Part shown: one piece after another, positions 45,185 to 56,060 of the stretch
Layout of the letters: each line of letters starts with the position of its first letter
How positions within the stretch are numbered: position 1 is the stretch's first letter
Assembly: GCA_009363875.1 (NCBI GenBank)
Contig: CM018683.1
Span: 61,350,981 to 61,414,980, forward strand
Direction: 5' to 3'
From: Mikania micrantha
Taxonomy: Eukaryota; Streptophyta; Magnoliopsida; Asterales; Asteraceae
DNA length: 64,000 nt
Notes under the pieces: generated by a model
Told to the model about the DNA's origin: nothing
Databases searched by the model: none
The model's input: only the letters and a program-made list of their open reading frames with translations
Position numbers and translations under genes: made by a program

Positions 45185-47396
45185 TTTCCCTCTCTATTAA
45201 AAACCATCGGAGAAATAGTAATGGTTGTATTTGCCTCATTTCTTGCCAGATCCGATCCATTTACCACCCATGGGTAATATAAGGGTTTACTGGGTAGGTG
45301 GCGCAGAGACGAACAGGATAGAGGGACATCATCGACAAACGGCGATGGCAACACACTGTCGTCTTCTGCAGCTCTTCATCTTCGTCTTTCTCTTCTTCAT
45401 TTAGGGTTACGATTAGGTATAAACATCATCTCCTCCATCTCCGATGTTCTTCAGGTTTGCTCTTTCATGGCTTCCCTTTCTCCTTCTCACCCATTTTAGG
45501 TTTTCTGGTCATTATTATCATCTCTCTCAGGCGATTGCACAGTCATGGCTGTGATGATTGAATGTTGTAAAACCCTAAATCGGGAAAAGGTTAGCCCTCG
45601 CGTGGCTCAGCTCTGCCTCCACCGAAATCCGTCATGATGAACGTTTACCGTTGGCTATGTTCGTCGGATTATCTCCTTTCTGGCTTTCCTTTCTCCCTCT
45701 CACCCATTTTAGGGTTTCTGGTGCCAATTGGAGCGCTGGTAGAAGGTAGTTTATTTATTGCAAAAGATATTATATTAAAAGATTTTGAAAAGTTTTAAGT
45801 TGTGATTAGGATTTTATTTTGTTTCTACTTTGGTGTGAGAGGTTTTGCCTATTAATGTAGAAACTTAGATGAACTGGGTTTCATTATGTTGCAGCTTTGT
45901 GTTCTACAAATACCTTAGGCTTGGGAGTTGTTTTTATGATTTGTTCATAGGTTCTCAGCAGGTGTTTAGATGCGATGCTTGATAGTGATTATGTGATATT
46001 GTATAACAAGAATATAATAATATGATGTAATAAAATGCGCAGCAGGAGTTGGTGTTTGAAAATTTATACGTGAGGCCATTAGCAAATAGCTTTTGTAAAT
46101 AATGATCCTTATGTTATAGATGTAAAGGCCCTTCTCAGGTTCTCATACAACTGAACTTATGATCATTTTTGCAAAGTTTCATAAGCACAAGCACATGTAT
46201 TATTTGTTCATAGAACTTATTGACTGCACCTGACTGTGGATATCTAGGTTGATACATGCGTGATAAAACTGATTATGATACCTTAAAGTTTGTAAAAATT
46301 ACTTATTTATCCATGTGGCGCACACATACTCTTTTTTTAAAAAACTAGGGTTGACTAAAGGTATGGGTCGGATGGGTAAAAATGCCACATGGATAATATT
46401 GGGTCGAATATGTAAATGTATGTGAATGTGTTGAATTAATAAAACTGTTTGAATGGATTGTGTGATGTGTACTTGACAATTGACTTTTATTGACGTTGCA
46501 TATTTACATGATTTTATTTGAATATACTTTTCAAGAATGGACTTTTCCTTCTAAATTATTTGACAGAACCTTTTTTTTATGCTAAGAACGAAATCAGCAT
46601 GTATTTGATCCATTTTTTCATTCTTTATTTTGAACAGATTCTCCATGACTTCATTTTAATGGTCATAAATACATAATTGCACCAATTTTGTCCTTTTTTT
46701 CTTACATACATGTGATGCATAGTACATGCATCCAATTTAATTCATTTGAGCTCCACGATTTGGTTTTTGTATGATGCATAGATACATACATGTTGCTTAC
46801 CAATTAATTCATTTGAGCTCCACAATTTGGATTCTATATTACGCATAGATACATACATATTGCATATCAGATTAATTTACTTGAACAAATTTAATTCATT
46901 TGCTACAAAATTCTGCTTCCATAATATCATTAAAGTTGATAAAAAGGTTCAATGTAAAAATTCAGAATTCGTTGATTCCTTTATTACATATGCATTGAAT
47001 TTCAAAAAAAAAGGAAATAAACTGCCGACCATGTTTGTTATGGAATTATATTGGTTAAAGATGGTTTATTCATTGGTTGATTTGTAGGTTGTAGTTTAGA
47101 ATATAGGGTGCAAATGACATGACTATGATAACAATAAAGTTCATCCTTCTACTTTTTAGGTGACTTTTTGGGTAGACCCATAACCCTGTTTTCAGGTTAA
47201 GCAAAAATTATATATGTTTTCTTTCAACTCTATTGATGATTGATTCATTTCTGGTTCACCATAAAGGTAAAGCATGTTCTGATATATTTCCAGCTTCATT
47301 TTGGTTCAATTCAATTTGGTTCAATAGCATTTTGTTTCTCCTTTTGCAAAACAAATAATCACGCACCCGCCGCAACGCGCGGCAACACCTTCTAGT
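45185..47396 (+). mobile_element. Probable Helitron inserted in the TAA tract
   Basis: The right end has a GC-rich hairpin (GCCGCAACGCGCGGC) ten bases before CTAGT, followed by T, the classic Helitron 3' end; the left edge is near TCTCTATTAAAAACC. It contains CT-rich leader-like segments (45360-45720) with AAACCCTAAAT words that resemble captured gene 5' regions. No Rep/helicase was found. The left boundary is uncertain. Confidence 0.5.
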
Positions 47397-47455
47397 TATA
47401 ATTATAATGTAATATTAATTTAAAATAGTAATAATATTTTAATAATAATAATATT

Positions 47456-47494
<39 letters not shown>

Positions 47495-47904
47495 TAATAA
47501 TAATATAATATCAATAATATAATAATATTAACTCAGAATAAATATTAATATAACCGGAAAAGAACGGGAACTCGGTAGATCTATTCTATGTCGAAGCATC
47601 CGAAGGTAACGATTTATGCTTTACAATGAGGTAACGATTTTTAATCTGATTTGAGTTTTGATATTTAAGATTTTTTATCCAATTAAATGTAGGTTTACCG
47701 CCGCAATGTGCCGGGTATAACCCTAATACAATTACCATTAGATGTTAAATGAACAATAAATTAATATAATAATAATAATAATAATAATAATAACATAATA
47801 ATATAAAAATACAATATTACTATAATAAAAATTACTATATATACATTTCTAAACGGTAACAATAATTTAAAAATAATAAATAATAATATTAAAATATAAT
47901 ATTA

Positions 47905-47954
<50 letters not shown>

Positions 47955-48120
47955 TAAAATAATATAATAATAATAATAATAAAATAATAATATAATATTA
48001 TATTATCATATAATAATATTATATTATATTATAATATAATATTATAATAATATAATAATATTATATTATATTATAATATAATATCATATTATTATAATAA
48101 TAATACTAAAATAATATCAT
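47397..48120. repeat. TAA/TTA microsatellite tract with a short unique island
   Basis: Long AAT repeats at 47440-47510, 47760-47795 and 47905-48110; the island 47545-47750 contains GGTAACGATTT twice but no gene. Confidence 0.8.
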
Positions 48121-48158
48121 ATTACCGTCACAACACGTGAAGTAACTCCTAGTTGTAT
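48121..48158 (+). mobile_element. Decayed Helitron-like 3' end
   Basis: CGTCACAACACGTGAAGTAA followed by CTCCTAGT resembles a Helitron terminal hairpin plus CTAGT. It is short and degenerate. Confidence 0.3.
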
Positions 48159-49476
48159 ACATTTTTAAAACATGAAAGAAAGGAATGGGAGGTTTTTTTT
48201 TTTCTATTCGAATTTCTTTAACACTTGTTTTCTTTCACATTTGAGTCTGATTTTAAGTTTTATGATAGAATGATACTCACTTTTACAGAGTAAGTTTAAG
48301 GATTTTGTGTTTCCTCTAAATCATGTTGGTTCTTGTCGTAATATGCAACGGATAAATGCTATTTTTTTGTATAATGATACATTTGCAGCAGTTTCTTGCC
48401 ACAACATGCGTAAGAAAACACCTAATTTACAATTTTTTTCTCAAAACTACCCTTGAATTATGTTAGATTTACGTTTATGTTTTTGCACTTTTATGAAGGT
48501 TTTTTAGTTCTCTTTTTATCAATTTACCCTTCAACCCTTTAAACAAAGTTCGCATTTATACCTTTGAGATTTTCATTTTTTACCATGTTACAAGACAATT
48601 CACACTCACAAAGATGCAATGAGCCAGTACTAAAAAACATGTTGGCACCTTCAACGACAAATGATATATTTAATGCAAACTTGATCAAGACGATAAGAGC
48701 AACAATTCCACAATTGTAAATCTCAATCGATCACACAAGAAGTGACCAAAGATGATGATAGTGGTGACAAGGTAAATTTAGAATCCATAGGGCAGGTGTG
48801 TTCAATCACACAAGAGATGACGGGAGAATGGAGAGGAATAGATCATAGATGATGACAAGAAATGAAACAAGATGATAACTAGAGGTGTAAAGAGGATGTT
48901 GGGCAATTGCTTTTCTTTATTTTATTTTTTTAATTAAGAGATAAAATAGCATGAGCAAACAATTTTTAAATTTTCAAATGTTAAGCATAATTTATTATTA
49001 TTTTGATTCTTATAAAAGGACGTATACCCTACACTCTCTAAATATACCTCAATATCTAAATAACATGTGGATCAAGAATCACGCCTATGTGGCGCCCTCT
49101 TCCCACTACAGCCCGGGTGTGAACAAGAATGGTGCGATGGTGGTCACGGATGAAGCGAGTGAACGTTGGAGATTTAAAAAACAAAAATAAAGTAACAGTC
49201 ATATTTTGAAAGAAAAAAATCAATTATAAAAAACCACTATAAATTAACCATTCTTCTCTTTAAGCTACCATTATTTTCTCTAAAATAACCTTTCTTTTCT
49301 CTAAAAACCCTATTGCAATCCACTAAAATTGAGTTGAGAGGAAGAAATAACGAGATCGTCGTAATCCGATTCGGATAAAGGAACATTCATGTTTTTACGC
49401 GCCATTCAAGCAACAGTAACATTAGTCGCGGCTTATTGAAGAAAACTTTACGAAAGTGTTACAATGAAAAAGTATA
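48159..49476. other. Intergenic, no gene recognised
   Basis: AT-rich DNA. The segment 49010-49190 (ACACGCCTATGTGGCGCCCT-like, then CAGCCCGGGTG) may be part of a Harbinger-type element that continues into the transposase remnant downstream. Short frames here have no domain. Confidence 0.45.
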
Positions 49477-49725
49477 AACCGTGACCGCAAAGGTGGTAAC
49501 AAACGTCTCGTTGAAGATTATTTTAGTGAAAATGCAACTTATAATGACAAGTAATTTAAACGTCGTTTTCGAATGAGGCACAATTTATTTACTCAAATAG
49601 TAAGCGTCATGGAACAAAGTATTTTGTATTTTCAACAAAAAGTAGATGCAATTGTTTCAACTGGTTTCACATCTCTGCAATATTGTACAAGTGCTATTCG
49701 AATTGGCGTACGACACATGTAGTGA
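49477..49725 (+). pseudogene. PIF/Harbinger transposase N-terminal fragment
   Basis: The frame NRDRKGGNKRLVEDYFSENA, then a TAA in place of a residue, FKRRFRMRHNLFTQIVSVME and FQQKVDAIVSTGFTSLQYCT is the start of plant Harbinger (HARBI1-like) transposases, where RRFRM and a DA.G..GFT.LQKCTAAIR-type word are conserved. The DDE core is missing and the fragment ends near 49725. Confidence 0.75.
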
Positions 49726-49802
49726 TTCTTGGGACGAATATCTAAGGATGTGTGACAAAATTTCGTGAGATAGTCATTACAACTTTTGTAAAGGTATTAT
49801 TT

Positions 49803-50517
49803 ACTAGATTATTACCCGTGTATTACACGAGTTTAATATAAAATATTAAATTATTAGTAAAAAAATTTAAAAAATTATAAAACGATATTTTAAGATAAAT
49901 TAATTAATTACATATTAATGAATACGTCAAGTAATAAAACAACAATAGAAAACTTTAATAGCTCTATAAATGATATGTTATACTTTTGATTTGTAACAAT
50001 TATTATCTTTAAACTAATTGATAATAAAGCTTCAGTTTTTATTATATAGACTAACTATTATAAATCAAGAAGATAAAAAATTATAATTTATGTAATTATC
50101 TAATTTTAATGACTCAATTTAAAAATAATGTTATATATAAGGATCAAAAGTGTAACTTTCTTTATCATATTTTTACTTTGGTTTATAAAATAAATTTATT
50201 GGTTTGTAAAAATTTTATTGTTTAAAACACTGGTTTATAGTTTATTTAATTTTTTTTTATAAAAAAGTCACTGTTAAAGAAATTTTTTATTTAACTTTGA
50301 TTTTCTAAAAAATAAAATATTTCTTATTTAAAAAATTAAAAGATAAATAATAGTATTATTTATTAATATTAATATTATAATTATTTAATAAGAAAGAGAA
50401 AGTAAGTATTTAATATGAAAGAATTAAATGAATTTGATAAAAAGTTGACATGTGACAAAAGTGGTGTAATAAAATGACAAGTGGTAAAATATATCTTTGT
50501 TTATTAGTATAGAAAGA
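49803..50517 (-). mobile_element. Non-autonomous Helitron (about 715 bp), minus orientation
   Basis: On the minus strand it begins TCTTTCTATACTAATAAACA after an A (50518) and ends with a hairpin (CTCGTGTAATACACGGG) followed by TAATAATCTAGT. Start TC, 3' hairpin and CTAGT end are the Helitron signature. The interior is AT-rich and noncoding. Confidence 0.75.
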
Positions 50518-50760
50518 TTTAATGGTTTTAACTTATTTACTTATTTTATTTGTTGATTATTCATTATTTTCAAAGGCGTTTGATACATTTAGAATTATAC
50601 ATAATTTTTGACATAATTTCCCTAGTTTTCACGAAAACAACAAGCAATTTCATTCGCAAATAGTCCTAATTATTGTTTTTGTGAATCTGCAAGATAATAA
50701 ACCTTGCTCGGAAGAAAATCAAGACTTAAACAGAATTTTAGCAATTTCTGAGCAATCCCC

Positions 50761-51175
50761 AGATGAGCACTACTGTGCCGATCTGAGCACTAGCAGTGCG
50801 ACCAGCGTTCCCGAGCTAGAAGAGGCAGTGTCGGGCCCATGCAAGGCAACGCTGATTCACGCACGACCATGCGACCGGGGAGTGTCGAGCAACAAAAGAC
50901 AATGTCGGGCTAAAGCTAGGCAGTGCTAACCTATGCACTACTGTGTGAGGATTGATACACAACCGTGCTAATAGGAAATGCCGCGTCGTGACAGGTAGTG
51001 CTGGGCCATAAGAAGGTAGTGCCGCACATTTTGACGCATGCACGACCGTGCACCTTTTTGGCACGGCCGCGCCTGACACCTCGAGTCCATTTTCAATATT
51101 TAGCTGAAAATGGTAACACCGACAATTGCCACACAGGGATTCAAAGTACTGTTGCTCCCGCACGACCGTGCAAAG
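50761..51175 (+). repeat. Array of GCACGACCGTGC-type palindromic words
   Basis: About ten words related to GCACGACCGTGC, GGCAGTGCTGGGC or GCACGGCCGCGC just upstream of a TATA box. Several can form short hairpins. Confidence 0.65.
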
Positions 51176-51185
51176 TCCAGAGTTC

Positions 51186-51191
51186 TATAAA
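51186..51191 (+). promoter_or_regulatory. TATA box of the LTR fragment
   Basis: TATAAA in AGTTCTATAAAACTTGC, immediately downstream of the palindrome array and upstream of a CT-rich tract. Confidence 0.5.
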
Positions 51192-51460
51192 ACTTGCATT
51201 CTCTCTCATTTGAAGGGGTTGGACATCTTGGAGCTAAAATACTTTCTGCCTATATTTCTCCAGGCATTCCAAAGGCGATTTTGAAGGCTTTGAAGATTCA
51301 AGGAACATCCAACAACATTTTCATTTTAACCTTGCTTTCTTGTAGTTTGAGTTTATCAACTTCTACCATGAATATTGTTAACTTTTCAAACTTTGTTGTT
51401 GTTCTTGTAAGCGTTATGGGCTAAACATTTTATTGTCTTGATTGTGATGAAACTTATATC

Positions 51461-52346
51461 AGATTGATGATGGTTCCATGAATTGGTTAAAATAGTTTAT
51501 GCCAATTCAAGATGGCGTTATGATGTTATTCCAATGATGTTGTACACTTGTTTAAATTGATTATTGCTCAAGAAAGATGAATGTTTAATCGTAAAAGTTG
51601 GAAAACTATGATCAAAGCATTTGTTTATGATCTTATGAACTTGTTTTTAAGATTATACCATGACATTAGGAATGATAATTGATTTCTAAAATGATATGAA
51701 ATTGAAACAAGTATACTTTCTTTCACTTGAGTTTGGAAAAACCAAGGTGATGTTATGATTTGAAGAATATGATTAGTATGTAAGTTGGGAAGTTATGGCC
51801 AAAGCGACCTTATTTGCATTATCATGTCCATATATTATGAATTGGAATAAATTGTAACTTTGCTGACTTTAAACAATTTAGGGTGATTAATATGTATTAG
51901 TCAAGTTTAGTTTTCTTTAGATTGTGGAATCCGAATTCTTGACGGATGAATAATTCGTGGATAAATTTTGACATAGACTTTGGACTTCGTAGAATAATCT
52001 AATGTGATTAGTGTTGGATTTTTATGTATGGATCCGATAAGTTAACATAACTAACCAAGCTGTGACCCGTAAGAGTTACACCATGGGTTGCAAACATTAA
52101 ATCCACTTAATTTGGTTAACTGGTAATCATGAACGGATTTATAATTTATAATTGTTATAAATTATATAAGTTTACTTATGTATTTAATTAAACTAATGGT
52201 GTTGGGCTTGATGTTGCGTATTGGACCTGAACTAACCCTATTAAGCTTTAGGGCCCGTGAGTGATTAAAATGAATTTAAAAGGAGATCAGAAGTCAATCT
52301 CTAGAATCCCTAATTTTGAATCAGCTGTATCACACCACAAGGAACG
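51461..52346. other. Unassigned repeat-like DNA
   Basis: No gene recognised; probably the interior or U5 of the preceding LTR fragment followed by other retroelement DNA. Confidence 0.35.
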
Positions 52347-52743
52347 TGTGACACGGGGCAATTTCAGGTAAATTGCAACACTCATTATAACTTACTTCAC
52401 ATTCATACTTCTTGCATTTCATTTAATTAGGTGTAATTAAATGAATTAAACACAAAAAACTGCGAAACGATAGTTCGAGGGACAATCGAATCGTACATTG
52501 CACATTGATTTTGAAATCAAGTGTGGCAAACACAAACACAATGGCAAAAAAATAATTCGAGGAATTACCAAAACACACGAGTCTCATTACACGAACGTTG
52601 CTGAACAAACAATAAACAAACAAACAAACATATGTGTCATTATGTGCCTATGTGCTAAACATGAACTAAATGTTTATGATAAACGTCACTAATGGAACAC
52701 GAAGGAAATCAAATAACAATATAGAAAAATCTGTGAAATGAAG

Positions 52744-52955
52744 CCTTCGCGGTACGCGAAGAACCCTCGACGAAAAGCTTTGCGGTACGCGAAGGATGGG
52801 CGGGAGTTTTGAACCCCAAATTCCTTGGCGATACGCCAAGGTCGTGCAACAATAGCCTTGGCTGTACGCGGCGTGTCTCGGGAGTAAATCTGATTAATTT
52901 GTTCATCATGGTACGCCGAGGCCATGCAAGATCGGCCTTGGCGGTACGCGACGAG
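52744..52955 (+). repeat. Array of GGTACGCGAAG/GGCGATACGCCAAGG hairpins
   Basis: Six imperfect copies: TTCGCGGTACGCGAA (perfect palindromic arms), GCGGTACGCGAAGG, CCTTGGCGATACGCCAAGG (perfect arms), CCTTGGCTGTACGCGGCG, GGTACGCCGAGG, and CCTTGGCGGTACGCGACG. They end about 20 bp before the TATA box. Confidence 0.75.
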
Positions 52956-52974
52956 TTCCAGAACTCAAAAATAT

Positions 52975-52980
52975 TATAAA
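52975..52980 (+). promoter_or_regulatory. TATA box downstream of the hairpin array
   Basis: TATAAA in ATATTATAAAAGCAACC, followed by CT-rich sequence about 25 bp later. Confidence 0.55.
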
Positions 52981-54489
52981 AGCAACCCCATTCTCTCACA
53001 TTCGGTTTCTTCACCAAAATCCAAACTATAGCTCATCTCTCTAGACCAAACCACTGGTAAAAACCCACCAAACCTCTTTGAACCTTTCCTCAAGGCATTC
53101 CTTCCACATTCTTGGTGATTGGAAGCCATAGGAGCATCAAGGGAGTTCTTGGAATCCATCAAGCAGCAAAGAAACCATCATCAGCCACCTGTAGCTGCTA
53201 TCCAACTCGAATCTCACCATTTAAGAGCATCTAAGGTAGAATTTTATGATTATCTACACTTTGATCATACATGCAAGGGCTAAAAAACCACATGCATGAA
53301 CATCTACCCACATGGAACTCCATATGCTCTTGTGCACGAATTTTTTTGGTGTTCATATGTGATTATTAATGTAATATTACTGATTTTAGAGTATAAATGT
53401 TGGGATTGAGTTTTGGTAGATTATGGTGAAGTTTTGTAAAACTTACTATATTAGGAAACTTTTAGATTGCATGCCATTGATTTGTAATGATTTAGACATG
53501 TTAGACATGTCTAAATGGTGTCAAATGTGTATTGAAGTGTTTAGAAACACATTTGGATAATCGGATTTGTTCAAAACATGATTTTATAGAAACTAACTAT
53601 TTTAGAAACTTTTGAAGACCAAAAGAGGGATTTTGATGTTTTAACATGTTTTGATGATTTGTTATTATTCAAATATGTTTAAAAATGATTTGTAAACGTA
53701 TTTGGAACTTTGATTTGTGAAAACGGATCTTTAAACGGATACTTACCATTTAAGGAAACTCTATTTGGGCAAAATGGCATAAATGGTAATTTATGCACAA
53801 AAGATGTATTTTAGGTTATTTAATATGTTTTTACAAACATACTAGAGGTATTAGTTTTATGAAATGGGATTTCATAACTACATTTTCCAAAAATAGAAAC
53901 TTTCTAAATATATAAAGTTCCCTAAAATAGAAACTTTATGATTTTCATACATGACTTACGTGAATCTTGTATGGTTAGAGTCGTAGGATGTATGATGATG
54001 TCCTACGTGCGTATTAAGATCAATATGACACTTAAACGAACTAAACATAACAAACGTGTCACCAACGATTCGTCAAGTCAATAAAAGTCAAATCACAAAC
54101 ACTCGGTTGAGCACACCGACACTTGGAGTTGTATGGGATACAACACACCACAAAACACATACTCACGACCTATATGATTATAGGTGATGGCTAGCAGGTT
54201 GCTAGCATTCGTTGTAGCGAAAATTCTAACAGGAATTGCACTACTAGGTGAGTTCATGGCCCCTTTTTATATTTTTACCCTTATGGTAGAAAAACATTGC
54301 ATTACAAACTGTCTTTGAGCAACAACATATTTCAGATACATATGGACATGCTTTATCACTATATGTATATGTGTGGCACACATCACAACTCAATTCCTCA
54401 TAAAAACATCTCAAACTGTTAGTAGCGCGGGGCGCCTAGCGTGGGTGCAAAATTGACCAAACACATTTGTCATTGTCTTGTGTGACGGA

Positions 54490-54921
54490 CATGGCGGGAG
54501 GCATGTAGTCAGAATCTCACCAACCTTTCAAACCTGCTTAACTTATACAATGAGATCGTCACCGGAACCAAGCCACCTAGGCTCGTGTCGGGGGATAACT
54601 TTCAGGATTGGAAATTCAGGTTCCAATCATTTATCAAGTACACGGACCCGAAGCTATGGAGATCTATCGAGGAGGGGCCATATGTACCTATGTACCAAAG
54701 TGAATTGAATGGTCTAATTCCCAAAGACCCAGAGTTATACACTGAAAACGACATTCTTTTAAAAGAGAAGGATGATAAGGCATACGCCTCGATCACTATG
54801 GCGCTATCAACTGACGTGGCTCACAGATTCAAGGAGTATCAGACAGCTAAGCAACTCTGGGATGCATTGGTGGAAAGATTTGAGGGTAATGAGGACATGC
54901 GAATGAGCCATTCGGGAGAAT
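54490..54921 (+). pseudogene. Ty1/copia gag N-terminal fragment
   Basis: After an out-of-frame start near 54490 the frame LYNEIVTGTKPPRLVSGDNF leads to DWKFRFQSFIKYTDPKLWRS, KEKDDKAYASITMALSTDVA and TAKQLWDALVERFEGNEDM, the UBN2-type copia gag. It stops at a tandem array of ATGAGCCATTCGGG words (54905 onward) that belongs to other DNA, so the fragment is truncated. Confidence 0.75.
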
Positions 54922-55013
54922 GAGCCGGGAGAATGAGCCATTATGGGGAATGACTCATTCGGGCGACTTACTCATTCGGGCGAATGACTCATTCGCCCGA
55001 ATGCATGACTCAT
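54905..55013 (+). repeat. ATTCGGGCGAATGACTC hairpin array
   Basis: Units ACTCATTCGGGCGA, GAATGACTCATTCGCCCGAA and relatives, repeated about six times over 110 bp, with CATTCGGGCGAATG-type arms able to fold. Confidence 0.75.
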
Positions 55014-56060
55014 TCTTACGAAAATCACAAGAATATGCCATTTCACTACACGAACTCAGTTAACAACTCAGATTTCAAAAAGAACAATCAAATAAGGGAT
55101 CATAGCATATATAACATTTAATCAAACACAGGAATGGGAATACAAGATCAGTACGAAAACAGTGAGAGCACGCATTTCTTGAGTCTTAGTCAACCACTTC
55201 AACTACAAGGTGAGTTCATATGCACCTTTTTCTAATCTTTTGATTTAATTGCGGGTCTGAGAAACATGCTAACTCTTTTACTTAAAAGTTTTAGTACATT
55301 ATTTCAAATTAAATGCTATTAAGATAATAAAGGTTTCATCTTTATTATCATATCTATGTGTGTGCCTGTGTGTGAATGAAAATTATGACATATGGAATTA
55401 ATCAAGTGTGACGACAATTACATAACATATCAGGAATGATATCATCATGACTACACGACTGCATGATATCATCAAACAACTTTATTAACAAGTGTAGTAA
55501 TACTAGTTCTTACAATACTATGTTTACAAAATGGTAATGACTATGAGATAACATTGAGACAATAACAAGATATAACAAGAATGGCATCATGATAATATAA
55601 TTTCATGGTGTCATTCAACACTTATACTAACATTGTGAATTAAGACTAGTTTTGATAACACATTGTTAAAGACATTGAGATAACATAATTCCAGAATCGA
55701 ATGGAGGGTAGATTTGGTAGTTGTGGTTTAACTGGCGTTAATCATGAAAATGGTCAATGAATCTACATCCAATCAATGTGTGGACTGTCACCCCAGTTGG
55801 GAGTGAGAAACAGTAACCTCATTCAAGTGAGAACACATGACAATGAGACAATAACAATGGGAGAACACATAACATCAATTTGATTACTGTGAAGCCTGAT
55901 TGCATTATATCACTGTATTCATGTGTCCATGTATTCAAGTTCAGTCGTTAGTCCCTTTCTATATCGTTTACCATTGGTTTAGTAGAGGCTAAACCGACGA
56001 TAGCGTAGTGGTACCATAGGTTTGACAAACCTCCAGCGAGTGAGGTCGATACGTTGTTGT
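54912..56060 (+). mobile_element. Tekay-type LTR fragment (U5 part)
   Basis: GTCAACCACTTCAACTACAA followed by GGTGAGTTCATA (55208-55220) and GCGGGTCTGAGAAACATGCT match the leader of the LTR at 22600-22690. The rest is AT-rich noncoding. Its left end is not defined. Confidence 0.55.

Larger units (their letters stand above)
50518..51460 (+). mobile_element. LTR fragment with palindromic-word array and TATA box
   Basis: Contains a cluster of GCACGACCGTGC and GGCAGTGTCGGGC words (50761-51175), then TATAAA at 51186-51191, then a CT-rich start and TTCCAAAGGCG, with GCGTTATGGGCTAAAC near 51410, reminiscent of Tat/Retand-like LTR U5 regions. Its limits were not found. Arg/Ala-rich frames across it come from the repeats. 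Confidence 0.4.
52347..54470 (+). mobile_element. Tekay-like LTR, probable, with hairpin-word array
   Basis: Begins TGTGACACGGGGCAATTTCA, like other LTR starts in the window, has a hairpin array (52744-52955), a TATA box (52975-52980), a CT-rich start region, and a conserved AGGTGAGTTC word at 54246-54255. The right limit is approximate, since a copia gag fragment follows. No coding sequence. Confidence 0.5.
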
